A DNA stretch of 64,000 nt from Leishmania mexicana MHOM/GT/2001/U1103 (Eukaryota; Euglenozoa; Kinetoplastea; Trypanosomatida; Trypanosomatidae): contig NC_018313.1 in NCBI RefSeq assembly GCF_000234665.1, positions 62,001 through 126,000 of the forward strand. The letters run 5' to 3'. The notes under the pieces were generated by a model. It had not been told where the DNA came from. It did not search any database and saw only the letters and a program-made list of their open reading frames with translations. Below are positions 47,464 through 56,362 of this stretch, one piece after another. A program made the translations under genes and the position numbers. Numbering within the stretch: the stretch's first letter is position 1; the number at the start of each line of letters is the position of its first letter.

Positions 47464-50166
47464 ATGGTGACGCGGGCCGCCGCGCAAGGTGGTGGGGGCG
47501 GCACACTCTCCAGCAACCCCGAAGGTCATGGCGCCTCTGCTCAGGAGATGGTCGTTTTCTCACCGACCTCAGAAGGGGTCGCAGAACTGGCCGGTGACTG
47601 TGCCTCTCGCCAGGGGCATTGCTCCGTCACCCTTCCCTACCGTCAATCTCCTCCCGAGACTCAACGGTTCACCGCCACATGGCAGGGTGCACTTCCGAAG
47701 AACTTCTACATCATCACGGCGTGCATTCTGGGGTGCGCACTAACCATCCTCATCGGCATCCTCGTGCCGATGCTCGTCATACGAAGAAGCGCCAACCTAC
47801 GCAATGCTGTGCTCCGGGCGAAGGAGCACGACGCCGTCAGTGCGTGGGCTTCCGTGTTGCGCGACGTCATGATCGAAGGCTTCGCCGCTGCGCGCGCCTT
47901 GGCGGGCTATTCGATAAGCACGTTCCCCCCTCTGCAAACGCCCACCAATACGTCCGAACCGATGCCAGGCGACCAGATCACGGCGTACCTGGGAAGGTTT
48001 CCCCGTTTTGCATCCCTGATCGCCTCGAAGAAGTCTGCCGTGGCGTTACAGGCCATCTGCCCCAGCGGAGTCATCGCCATGACCTACCCGCACGATCCGG
48101 GCACCGTGGGCCGAAACCTCATGAGCCCAAGCGACCCGACCAATCGGTACAAGCCCTCCACCATTGAGACAGCTCAGTCGGGTCGCTACGCCATCGTTGG
48201 CCCGCGACGCACCACCATCACCTCCCTCAAGCGGATCTGGGTCATCTTTACGCGCGCGCCTCTCTACAGGAATACCTCTCAAGGCGTGATTCCCTCGCTG
48301 GAGACTTTCTGGGGCTTCGTCTTACTCATCGTCAACGTGACGGGCGCGCTCGACGCTATGGATCTCGGCCGGCTGGCCAAGGCCAATAACCTGAACTTCG
48401 TTCTCTACGACACTTCAACAGAGTCAGGTAACACGCACGTGATCGCCTCCTCGCTGCCATCGGCCACAACGCAGCTGGACTACGCCGAATTCATCGCCGA
48501 AAGTACCGTCACGGACATCCTAGCACCCCACTCGTCGCTGCACATTGCGGTGCGCTCACGCGAGACGTACGTCTCCCTCACTCCCACCAACATCATCATC
48601 ATCGTAGCGTGGACACTGTTCGGCTCCCTGCTTCTGCTGGGCATCGCCATCGCAGCCGTTTTGTGGTGCACAGCCACCTACGACGCCGCAGCGCACGCGC
48701 CCAAGATGGCACCCTTCGCCATGCTCACCATCGGCCCCTGCCGCGGTGAGGAGCTCTGGGATCTTGCCGTGGATCAGATGGCCGAGGTGACGGAAAAGCT
48801 CGATCAGGTACTGGGGCGCCAAATGGAGCGGCACTGCGCCTACCAGATCCAGCAGGTGCACCCGCTCACCACGTCGTACGTCACGCGCAGCGTCGCCGCC
48901 GCTGTGCAGATGGCCTTCAGCACCATCGAGGAGCTGCAGCGCCACCCCATCGACGGCCCGCTGCGCGCCGTGCTCGGCGATGAAGGCCGCCTGCTGCTGT
49001 CCTACGCCGTGCACTGGTGCACCGACGCTGCCGTGCGCGTGGAATCGCTGGAGGGCACGTACCGCTACGAGGGCTGCGACGTTGTCTTCGGTGGCCGCAT
49101 GTGGGCCCTTGCCGCGCCAAATGTCGTCACGGCGTCCGAGGCGGTGGTGCAGACACTGCCGCGCTTCTACCTCTCCGGCGTTGTCACGCGAGCGTACCAG
49201 ACGGTCAACGTGATGCGCACCACACGAGCCAGCCACACCGACGTCGACGAGGAAGGCGTCAGGGCTGCATCCAACACAATCGGTGGTGGTGGCAGCACGA
49301 CGCTGTACTTACTGGTGCACGCAGCGAAGCCAAATTTGGTGGTGGGTGCGGAGGCGACTGCAGCCGCCGCGGCAGCTGGGGCGATGGTGCCTCAACTCAG
49401 GGTTGGTAACGCTCCAGCGTCCAGCCTCTACTGCGGGCTGATAACACGGGGGAACTCGTCAAGCTTGGGTGCGGGGGAGGCTGTGTCCAGTCTGCAGGAT
49501 GTGTCCGCGCGATCGCCGGAAATCGAGTCCGCTGCGCCCAGCGTCGGGAACTCTGTGGCCTCGACGAAGAGGGGCTCGAGAGTGGTTAACGTGTTACAGT
49601 GCCGTGGGTGTGCAGCAGTGGAAAGGACTGCAAATACTCGCCATCCTTTGAGCCGCGAGGATGTGGACACGGAGCAGCAGGTCTTGGTGCAGCAGATGCT
49701 TGCGAAACACAACGCAGCCCCGACTCCAGAGCAACATCGTCTAGTGCTGATTGAAGCAGACAGCGTCACACGTGCGCTGCTGCAGCCGCTGATCCCACGT
49801 GCGCTCGATGTTGCCCTGCGCGTCGCCTTCGACTACCAGTCCATCACCCTTGATGTACGCTATGCCGAGGTTCGGGTGCTGGTCTACTACTTCTACTCCA
49901 GCTACAAGATCCTGTTCCGCCCGCTGGCCGCGCCGGAGCGCCACAACATCTTCCGCCGCCTGGTGACAGCCTTCGGCGTGCCGCAGCAGGGCATCCTCGA
50001 GCACCTGGCCGCGCGCGGTGCGGTGCAGTGGCTGTCGCAGGTACGCAAGATCAACGGGTTCATGCATCGACAAGGCGCCCTTGATTGCAGTGGGCAAGCA
50101 GAAAGCTCGTCAGCGACCTCGTCCCCGTGCAACAGTCTCCCGGGGGCGCAACTGCTGAGTATCTAG
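47464..50166 (+). CDS. CHASE-domain receptor with degenerate cyclase domain, paralogue 1
   Basis: 900 residues. Cytosolic N-tail 1-80, TM1 about 81-106, ectodomain 107-375, TM2 about 376-402, cytosolic remainder. The ectodomain has the CHASE pattern: 'CPSGVIAMTYP', then 'GRNLM', 'TIETAQSGRYAIVGP', 'RAPLYRN', and 'FWGFVLLIVNVTGAL'. Residues about 412-565 align with trypanosomatid receptor adenylate cyclase catalytic domains. 'FTDIES' has become 'LTIGPC', 'VGDSF' has become 'VHPLT', and the 'NMAAR' helix reads 'VFGGR'. Both metal aspartates and the catalytic Asn are therefore gone, and activity is unlikely. A Ser/Ala linker and a conserved C-terminal domain (about 768-851, 'VLVYYFYSSYKILFRPLA') end it. 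Sequon NTS (NxS/T) agrees with an outside ectodomain. The start at 47464 is one of several in-frame ATGs (others 47413, 47548). Confidence 0.78.
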   Translation: MVTRAAAQGGGGGTLSSNPEGHGASAQEMVVFSPTSEGVAELAGDCASRQGHCSVTLPYRQSPPETQRFTATWQGALPKNFYIITACILGCALTILIGILVPMLVIRRSANLRNAVLRAKEHDAVSAWASVLRDVMIEGFAAARALAGYSISTFPPLQTPTNTSEPMPGDQITAYLGRFPRFASLIASKKSAVALQAICPSGVIAMTYPHDPGTVGRNLMSPSDPTNRYKPSTIETAQSGRYAIVGPRRTTITSLKRIWVIFTRAPLYRNTSQGVIPSLETFWGFVLLIVNVTGALDAMDLGRLAKANNLNFVLYDTSTESGNTHVIASSLPSATTQLDYAEFIAESTVTDILAPHSSLHIAVRSRETYVSLTPTNIIIIVAWTLFGSLLLLGIAIAAVLWCTATYDAAAHAPKMAPFAMLTIGPCRGEELWDLAVDQMAEVTEKLDQVLGRQMERHCAYQIQQVHPLTTSYVTRSVAAAVQMAFSTIEELQRHPIDGPLRAVLGDEGRLLLSYAVHWCTDAAVRVESLEGTYRYEGCDVVFGGRMWALAAPNVVTASEAVVQTLPRFYLSGVVTRAYQTVNVMRTTRASHTDVDEEGVRAASNTIGGGGSTTLYLLVHAAKPNLVVGAEATAAAAAAGAMVPQLRVGNAPASSLYCGLITRGNSSSLGAGEAVSSLQDVSARSPEIESAAPSVGNSVASTKRGSRVVNVLQCRGCAAVERTANTRHPLSREDVDTEQQVLVQQMLAKHNAAPTPEQHRLVLIEADSVTRALLQPLIPRALDVALRVAFDYQSITLDVRYAEVRVLVYYFYSSYKILFRPLAAPERHNIFRRLVTAFGVPQQGILEHLAARGAVQWLSQVRKINGFMHRQGALDCSGQAESSSATSSPCNSLPGAQLLSI
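48649..49167 (+). repeat. 519-bp near-identical block, cyclase-like domain, in paralogue 1
   Basis: It matches 53376-53894 with only two substitutions that I can find. It starts inside the second membrane span and ends where the cyclase-like domain ends (after 'TLPRF'). The sequence on both sides is strongly diverged, so this looks like a gene-conversion tract. Confidence 0.85.
49764..50016 (+). repeat. 253-bp identical block, C-terminal domain, in paralogue 1
   Basis: It matches 54536-54788 with no difference seen and codes for the conserved C-terminal domain from 'VTRALLQPLIPRAL' to 'EHLAAR'. The offset (4772) differs from that of the cyclase block (4727), because the linkers between them differ in length. 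Confidence 0.85.
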
Positions 50167-52367
50167 CTGCTGCAAGCGGACGTATGCCCTATGATGCAGT
50201 GCCACAGCGCTCCCCCACCACCCACCCACCCAGTCCTGCGTCGGGGTGGTGAAAAGTGTGTCTGTCGCACCTGCACGTGTGTGAACAGAGGTTGGAATGT
50301 GGAGAGTGGAGTTACAGGATGGGGAAGCGGCACGGTGTGCCCAGTCATGCAGGCACGATCGATGCAGGTGGCCCGCTCGAAAGGATGCCCTTCAACGCCG
50401 TTCTGGGGCCCTGCGCCGAGCGGCAGTGAAGCGGGGTTTTCCTCACCGCCGTCACCCACACACGCCCCTCCTCCTCCTCTCATGCTAAGCCCTTCGACTT
50501 ATTCACTGGCTTTTGGTTTCCGCGTGCACGTGTGCGCTCTTCGATTCTCTCCTTTGACTTTTCGTATACATCTGCTTGCATGCCTTGGGGGAGGAAGAGG
50601 GGGGAGGGAGGAGGCTTTTCCCTCGTGCGACGACGCATGCGTCTGCGCGTGTGCCCACGTCCGTCTGTCGAGTGCACATATAACCTTGCAGTGCACTTGC
50701 TGGCGCCTCGAACTCCTTCCCCCTCCCCCCCACGCACGCACGCGCACACGTTTTGGCATTGTTTCCTTCGCTTGCAGTTTTCATTGGTTTCCGCCCATAT
50801 ACATGCGTGTTTCGGTTTCCTCGTGCTGTGGTTGTTCGCTTTCTGTTATGCTGCCCTGGCCCCTCCTCATGACGGGGGAGGGTGGGTGTGGCACACATCT
50901 CCGTGCGTCGCGGCACAGGCTCCCGTGACCCCACCACCACCAATCACCAACACCACGTTCTGGGCGGAAGCCAAGCAGCTCCCATCCTCACCCCTCTCAT
51001 ATTCCTGCCAAATGCCGAATCACCCCTGGTGGTCACAGATTCAGGTCCCGGATAGCGCTGCGTCGGAGCTACCCGCGACACTGAACACGTCTGTGCCATC
51101 TATGTGATTGGCAGTGTTTCAGGCAGAAGCCGTGCTCAAATAACTGAGCGTGCGCATTGCTGTAACACGCGCGGCCTACGGCTGCTTCACACCACGGGAT
51201 GGGTCTACGGCATGCCGAGGCTCGAGTAGAGTCTGACGCCTATTCTGTGACAAGGAATCGTTGACGCGTTGGGAAACAAAATCATCTGTCGTCGACACAG
51301 ACCAGTCTTCAAGACACTGAGTACGGGGTGGCCTGTCTGTGTCTGTGTATGTGTGCACAAGAAAGCAAGAGCCACTGTACTTCGGTCCATCCATGACGCC
51401 ACGCCTTTCTGTGTCCATGTCTCCCTCTGTCCCTGTGCCCCTCTCTGCGCTTTACATCCGGTCACACCGCAGCCTGTGCGCCCGCACAAACCTCTAGGCG
51501 CATCCGTTGCGAGCCGCCCTTTGCTCGGTCACACGTACACCACCACCGCCCACCGAAAAAAATACTCAACGAAACGAAACAAAACCCCTCCCCCTGTTTA
51601 CCCCGAATACGGACTACCCTCCCCCTCCCTCGGAGCGCCATCGCCATCCACTCCATCCACCCATCCACAGGCACACAGGCACACCGCCTCCGTTGCCACC
51701 GGCGCGTGCAGCATCACAGTTGTTGCTGGCTTTTCCGTGACTGCTGCCCGTATTGCTACCCCCCCCACTTCTCTCTGTACGGGCGGGTCTCCCGTCACGG
51801 CAGCGCTCCCATCTATTCTTACGTTGTTTCCTCTCACGTCGTCGGCTAACCCCCCTCCTCCTCCCCCCTCTGCTTTCTCCAGCTGCCTCTGCTCACCCCT
51901 GTCGGTGTCGCAGTCCGTGCATCACTCACTGCTGCTACGACGAGTGCTGCTACGGTCTCCCTACTGTCTCTGCGTCTTGCTTGCTGCCCGCATCGACCAG
52001 AGCATCCTTTTGTTTATCGGACGGGTAGCCTCTGTCCAGTACTTTTCTTCGCTCGCCCCTCCTCTCCTCTCACGCACGCACGCAGCAGACGCGTCCACGT
52101 GTACGCACACCGAGCGCAAGGGGAGGGCCATCTTGGCGCGCTTCCGTTGTTTTGTTATTTGCTCATAGTTTCGTTGTTGCTTGGGGCATCTTTCCTTTAG
52201 GTCTGTATCCGTCTGAGTGTATCTGATGTGTGTGTGTGTGTGGCTGCCTACGTAGGTTTTTTTGGGTTGTTATTAGCCCTCCCTCCTCCTCCTCCTCCTC
52301 GCGCCGTCCATTGTCATCCCCTCCCCCTCTCTCAGCAACCCACGCATCCGTCGGGACTTGCACCGCC
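50167..52367. other. 2.2-kb spacer between receptor paralogues 1 and 2
   Basis: No gene is supported. A 245-codon frame at 50191-50928 has UTR-type composition and no motif. Pyrimidine tracts at 51820-51880 and 52276-52335 precede paralogue 2. I see no remnant of a further cyclase copy here. Confidence 0.55.
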
Positions 52368-54923
52368 ATGATGATCAACGATGCTGTACACCAGCGGGTC
52401 GTTCGCCCCCGTCTGCCTCCTCTGAGGGGGCAGACTCGGCTCTACGTTGGCATCGTTGCCTTCGTTGCGTGTCTGCTGCTCATCTTCATCGGCATCTTCT
52501 CGCCGCTGATTGTGCTGCGCAACATGGATAAGAGCTACGAAGCGGAGATGCGCGACATCGAGTACACCGTCGCCAACAAAGCCGTGGCACCGTACAGGGT
52601 GGTCATGGTCGAGGCCTTTGCCATCAGTCAGGCCCTGGAGGGCTACGTCATGAGTCGGATGCGGGTTCTGCCGAACTTGTCCGCTCCGCCACTGGAGCGT
52701 ATTCGAGACCAGAACTTCACGAACTTCGACGAAATCGGCATAACACTCCGGCGCAACACAAACGCGATCGCCATGACTGCCCTACAGCCCGGCGGCGTGT
52801 ACGCCTTCTTCTCGCCGAGCAACGCAACCACGTACGGGCGCGACACCCTCGACCCTCACGACAACGCGCAGAACTTCAACCCGACCCCTTGGGAGACCAT
52901 CCGCAGCGGCCGCGCTGTCTACGTCGGTCCCTTCCGCTCCACCTCCGACGTTCTGCGCGGTCAGTGGGGCCTCGCTGTGCGACGGCCCATCTACAACCGC
53001 ACAAGCTACGAGTCGGCCGATATCAGCACCTTCTGGGGCTTTGCGTTCACCCTGGTCAACATCAGCGGCCTTATGGAAGAAAACCCGTTCGTCTTCACCA
53101 ACTTCACAACCAAGAGGCGGAGCTTCGACTACCTTCTCAGCGTCCACAATGAAACCTCCGACGCTATCACCGTCCTTGCGACCTCTCTCAAAAACCCGAC
53201 GGCGACGCAGCTCGCAGAATTTGCCCGGCTCGGCACTAGCGTGGGTATCACCCCAAATCACCCGTTCCTCCTCACCATCCGCGGCCACGACTACGGCTCG
53301 AACCTCTCGCCTGCCAACATCATCATCATCGTGTCCACCGTATTATCTGGGCTTTTCGCCATCTTCGCCGCTGTCATCGCAGCCGTTTTGTGGTGCGCAG
53401 CCACCTACGACGCCGCAGCGCACGCGCCCAAGATGGCACCCTTCGCCATGCTCACCATCGGCCCCTGCCGCGGTGAGGAGCTCTGGGATCTTGCCGCGGA
53501 TCAGATGGCCGAGGTGACGGAAAAGCTCGATCAGGTACTGGGGCGCCAAATGGAGCGGCACTGCGCCTACCAGATCCAGCAGGTGCACCCGCTCACCACG
53601 TCGTACGTCACGCGCAGCGTCGCCGCCGCTGTGCAGATGGCCTTCAGCACCATCGAGGAGCTGCAGCGCCACCCCATCGACGGCCCGCTGCGCGCCGTGC
53701 TCGGCGATGAAGGCCGCCTGCTGCTGTCCTACGCCGTGCACTGGTGCACCGACGCTGCCGTGCGCGTGGAATCGCTGGAGGGCACGTACCGCTACGAGGG
53801 CTGCGACGTTGTCTTCGGTGGCCGCATGTGGGCCCTTGCCGCGCCAAATGTCGTCACGGCGTCCGAGGCGGTGGTGCAGACACTGCCGCGCTTCGGCCTG
53901 TGCAGCATCGACACACGCTCGCACTGCGTTGTCAACGTGGTGCGCTCACGGACCCTCTGCGGTACCACCGGCGGCAAAGGGTTCGGCGGCAAGAGCGCCA
54001 CGATCCACGTGCCATACTCGCCGCCCACCACCGTGCAGGCGACCGCCGGTGCACGGGGCGGCAGAGACATCTCCCCGATGGCGACACCCATGGGCGGTAG
54101 CAGTGACATCGAAGACGCGCAGCCGCTGCCGCCGCAGCAGCTCTTCACGCTGCTCGACACGCGCCGCCCCGCACTGGTGGCTGCCGCGGCTGCAGCGCCG
54201 CACAACGCCAACTCCTTCTCGGCATCTTGTCCTAGCGACACCGCGGTGGCCTCCGCCATGGACTTGCCTGCCGGTGAGCGTGTCATTCTACCAGTGTCGT
54301 CCTCGTCCACCGCTGATGGCGGTGCTGCCACTAGCCCTGACATCGCCACTGCCGCACGCACGAGTGCAAGCTCCCACGCACCGACCGAGAGCGAAGGCAA
54401 CGACGTATTCTCTGCGCCATCACTGTCGGTGGCGCCGCCGCTGTCGCACGCATCGAGCTCCCTCGACATTGGTGTCCCCAACGGCGGCGCCACTACGGCG
54501 GTGCGACGGAACTTCCTCGCCTTTCAGGGGGACGCCGTCACACGTGCGCTGCTGCAGCCGCTGATCCCACGTGCGCTCGATGTTGCCCTGCGCGTCGCCT
54601 TCGACTACCAGTCCATCACCCTTGATGTACGCTATGCCGAGGTTCGGGTGCTGGTCTACTACTTCTACTCCAGCTACAAGATCCTGTTCCGCCCGCTGGC
54701 CGCGCCGGAGCGCCACAACATCTTCCGCCGCCTGGTGACAGCCTTCGGCGTGCCGCAGCAGGGCATCCTCGAGCACCTGGCCGCGCGCTGCGTCATTCGG
54801 TATGTGCAGCAGCGGTTGAAGTCACGTCGCCTCGCACTGCAACCCCCTCACCTTCGTGCCTCTCCTCGCGAAACACCGCTAACGCAGAACGTGTATGCAA
54901 ATTTCGGAAGGGCATCCCGTTAA
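52368..54923 (+). CDS. CHASE-domain receptor with degenerate cyclase domain, paralogue 2
   Basis: 851 residues. Short N-tail 1-24, TM1 about 25-50, CHASE-like ectodomain to about 316, TM2 about 317-343, cyclase-like domain about 352-505, a linker of about 220 residues, then the C-terminal domain. The clearest CHASE signature is here: 'LQPGGVYAFFSP', 'YGRDTLDP', 'WETIRSGRAVYVGPF', 'LAVRRPIYNRTSY', 'FWGFAFTLVNISGLM'. Sequons NAT, NRT, NFT and NET occur in the ectodomain. The cyclase-like domain is almost the same as in paralogue 1 and lacks the same metal and catalytic residues. The tail differs (CVIRYVQQRLKSRRLALQ...). The start at 52368 (MMINDAV) follows a pyrimidine-rich leader and puts TM1 close to the N-terminus. 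Confidence 0.8.
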   Translation: MMINDAVHQRVVRPRLPPLRGQTRLYVGIVAFVACLLLIFIGIFSPLIVLRNMDKSYEAEMRDIEYTVANKAVAPYRVVMVEAFAISQALEGYVMSRMRVLPNLSAPPLERIRDQNFTNFDEIGITLRRNTNAIAMTALQPGGVYAFFSPSNATTYGRDTLDPHDNAQNFNPTPWETIRSGRAVYVGPFRSTSDVLRGQWGLAVRRPIYNRTSYESADISTFWGFAFTLVNISGLMEENPFVFTNFTTKRRSFDYLLSVHNETSDAITVLATSLKNPTATQLAEFARLGTSVGITPNHPFLLTIRGHDYGSNLSPANIIIIVSTVLSGLFAIFAAVIAAVLWCAATYDAAAHAPKMAPFAMLTIGPCRGEELWDLAADQMAEVTEKLDQVLGRQMERHCAYQIQQVHPLTTSYVTRSVAAAVQMAFSTIEELQRHPIDGPLRAVLGDEGRLLLSYAVHWCTDAAVRVESLEGTYRYEGCDVVFGGRMWALAAPNVVTASEAVVQTLPRFGLCSIDTRSHCVVNVVRSRTLCGTTGGKGFGGKSATIHVPYSPPTTVQATAGARGGRDISPMATPMGGSSDIEDAQPLPPQQLFTLLDTRRPALVAAAAAAPHNANSFSASCPSDTAVASAMDLPAGERVILPVSSSSTADGGAATSPDIATAARTSASSHAPTESEGNDVFSAPSLSVAPPLSHASSSLDIGVPNGGATTAVRRNFLAFQGDAVTRALLQPLIPRALDVALRVAFDYQSITLDVRYAEVRVLVYYFYSSYKILFRPLAAPERHNIFRRLVTAFGVPQQGILEHLAARCVIRYVQQRLKSRRLALQPPHLRASPRETPLTQNVYANFGRASR
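53376..53894 (+). repeat. 519-bp near-identical block, cyclase-like domain, in paralogue 2
   Basis: Partner of 48649-49167. The two differences found change Thr/Ala after 'VLWC' and Val/Ala in 'WDLA(V/A)DQM'. Upstream, the ectodomains have only family-level similarity. Confidence 0.85.
54536..54788 (+). repeat. 253-bp identical block, C-terminal domain, in paralogue 2
   Basis: Partner of 49764-50016. Identity begins right after 'GD(A/S)' and ends in the middle of the codon after 'LAAR'. Confidence 0.85.
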
Positions 54924-56362
54924 GCCGCTAGCGGCAGCAAGACGCGAGGAGGGCAAGTATGTGAGGCACACGTCTCCTAGAGGCCTTCGCCCTTTCACTG
55001 GGGTGTCTGGCTGGTTTCACGAGGCTTCTCTCCGATGCGAAGAACTGTCGCTCAGCGACAATGGATGGGTCTTGGGGTGGTGGTCGTGCTTGGATCTCTC
55101 CGTGTGCCTGCGTTAGTAAAGCAGCTGTGCAGAGGCGCGCGCGGTGCGCAGAAGGCTTCTGCATCGCCTCACGCCCTCCCACCCTCCCCTTTCTTTGTGA
55201 TGTTCGTGTACGTATGATGGAGTGCATAAGGTATGTGTGTGTGTGTGTGCGTGCACGTGCACGTATTTGTTTCGGTGACTGTGTGGTTTGATGCTCTCAC
55301 TGCTGTATGGGTGAATGTGAATGAAGTCCGGGCTCCTCCCACAAGGCGTCGATGCGGGACGGAGCGAGGTGCGACGTGGCGACGACGCTCGGGAGAGGGA
55401 GTGACAGCGCTCTCGTTGGTGCTGGGGGAAAGCGGAGGGGGGCTCGTGAGTGTCCGAATGCGTGTGTGCTCGATTGGGCCTGAGCAACGTCATGGCTCAG
55501 AATCGTGACATCGCCCTCCGCCCCGTCCCACCACCCTACTCATTGGCTCACTCACTCACTCCCCTCCCCCCTCCCTTTCATTCCTTTGCGTAAAACGCAT
55601 GATTATGCGAACCTTCGCCGCTTACCTCCGCGCGGGCTATGGTTGGGGTCTGTGCAAGAGCATAGCCAGCAGCCTTCAGAAGGCATGACCGGTTGTGATG
55701 GCGCAGGTGGCACACGCCCGTATCATGAGCACGACGCGCGTCATCATAACAGGTGATATCGGCAAGACAGCAACGACACCCTAAGGCGCCGCCCGATACC
55801 AACGCGTGTGTGTGTGTGGGAGGGAGGGTAAGCATGATGCCTTTGTGCTTTCTCTTCCTACCTACCCGCACGCGGCACCGTCACCGCAGCCCTCTCTCCC
55901 TCCTCCGCCGTTCACCGCTGCCACCCCCTCTCACGCCGTCCCCTCTCCCATACTTTTCTCTGCCCCACCTCCGACCTGCCTCTCTCCATACATGCAAGTC
56001 GCATACAATGCGCCCACGCACACACTCACCCCACACGACCCCTTTCTCTATCCTTAGTCTCGCCTAAGCGTTCATCGTGTCCCTGCGTGCCACACAGACA
56101 CACACATTGACGTGGCTGTGATCGCTCCAGTGGTGGCTGCTGTCCCCCCCCCTTCTCCCTTCTCCCTTCCCCCCTCTCCCTCTGTTTTCAGCCGGCACGT
56201 GCGTGCGTGCGTGTGTGTGTGTGTGTGTGCGCCGCCGTGTTGTCGTTTGAGTCTTCTGCTGTCTGCATCTTCCCTCCCCTCCCTTGCTTTTCATTTTCAG
56301 GTCTCCGTGCCGCTTAGCGGTGGGCACAGAGGCGCACGTACACACACACACGCGCGCGCAGG
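54924..56362. other. Spacer between receptor paralogues 2 and 3
   Basis: No gene is supported. (GT)n lies at 55230-55250 and 56209-56229, pyrimidine tracts at 55880-55980 and 56145-56190, and CA-rich DNA directly before the start of paralogue 3. Confidence 0.55.

Noticed and set aside
48556..49236. Minus-strand frames repeated opposite the cyclase-like domains
   Set aside because: They recur only because the plus-strand DNA block is duplicated; no independent protein features.
50191..50928. 245-codon frame between receptor paralogues 1 and 2
   Set aside because: UTR-like pyrimidine and CA composition, no motif, no resemblance to neighbouring receptors.
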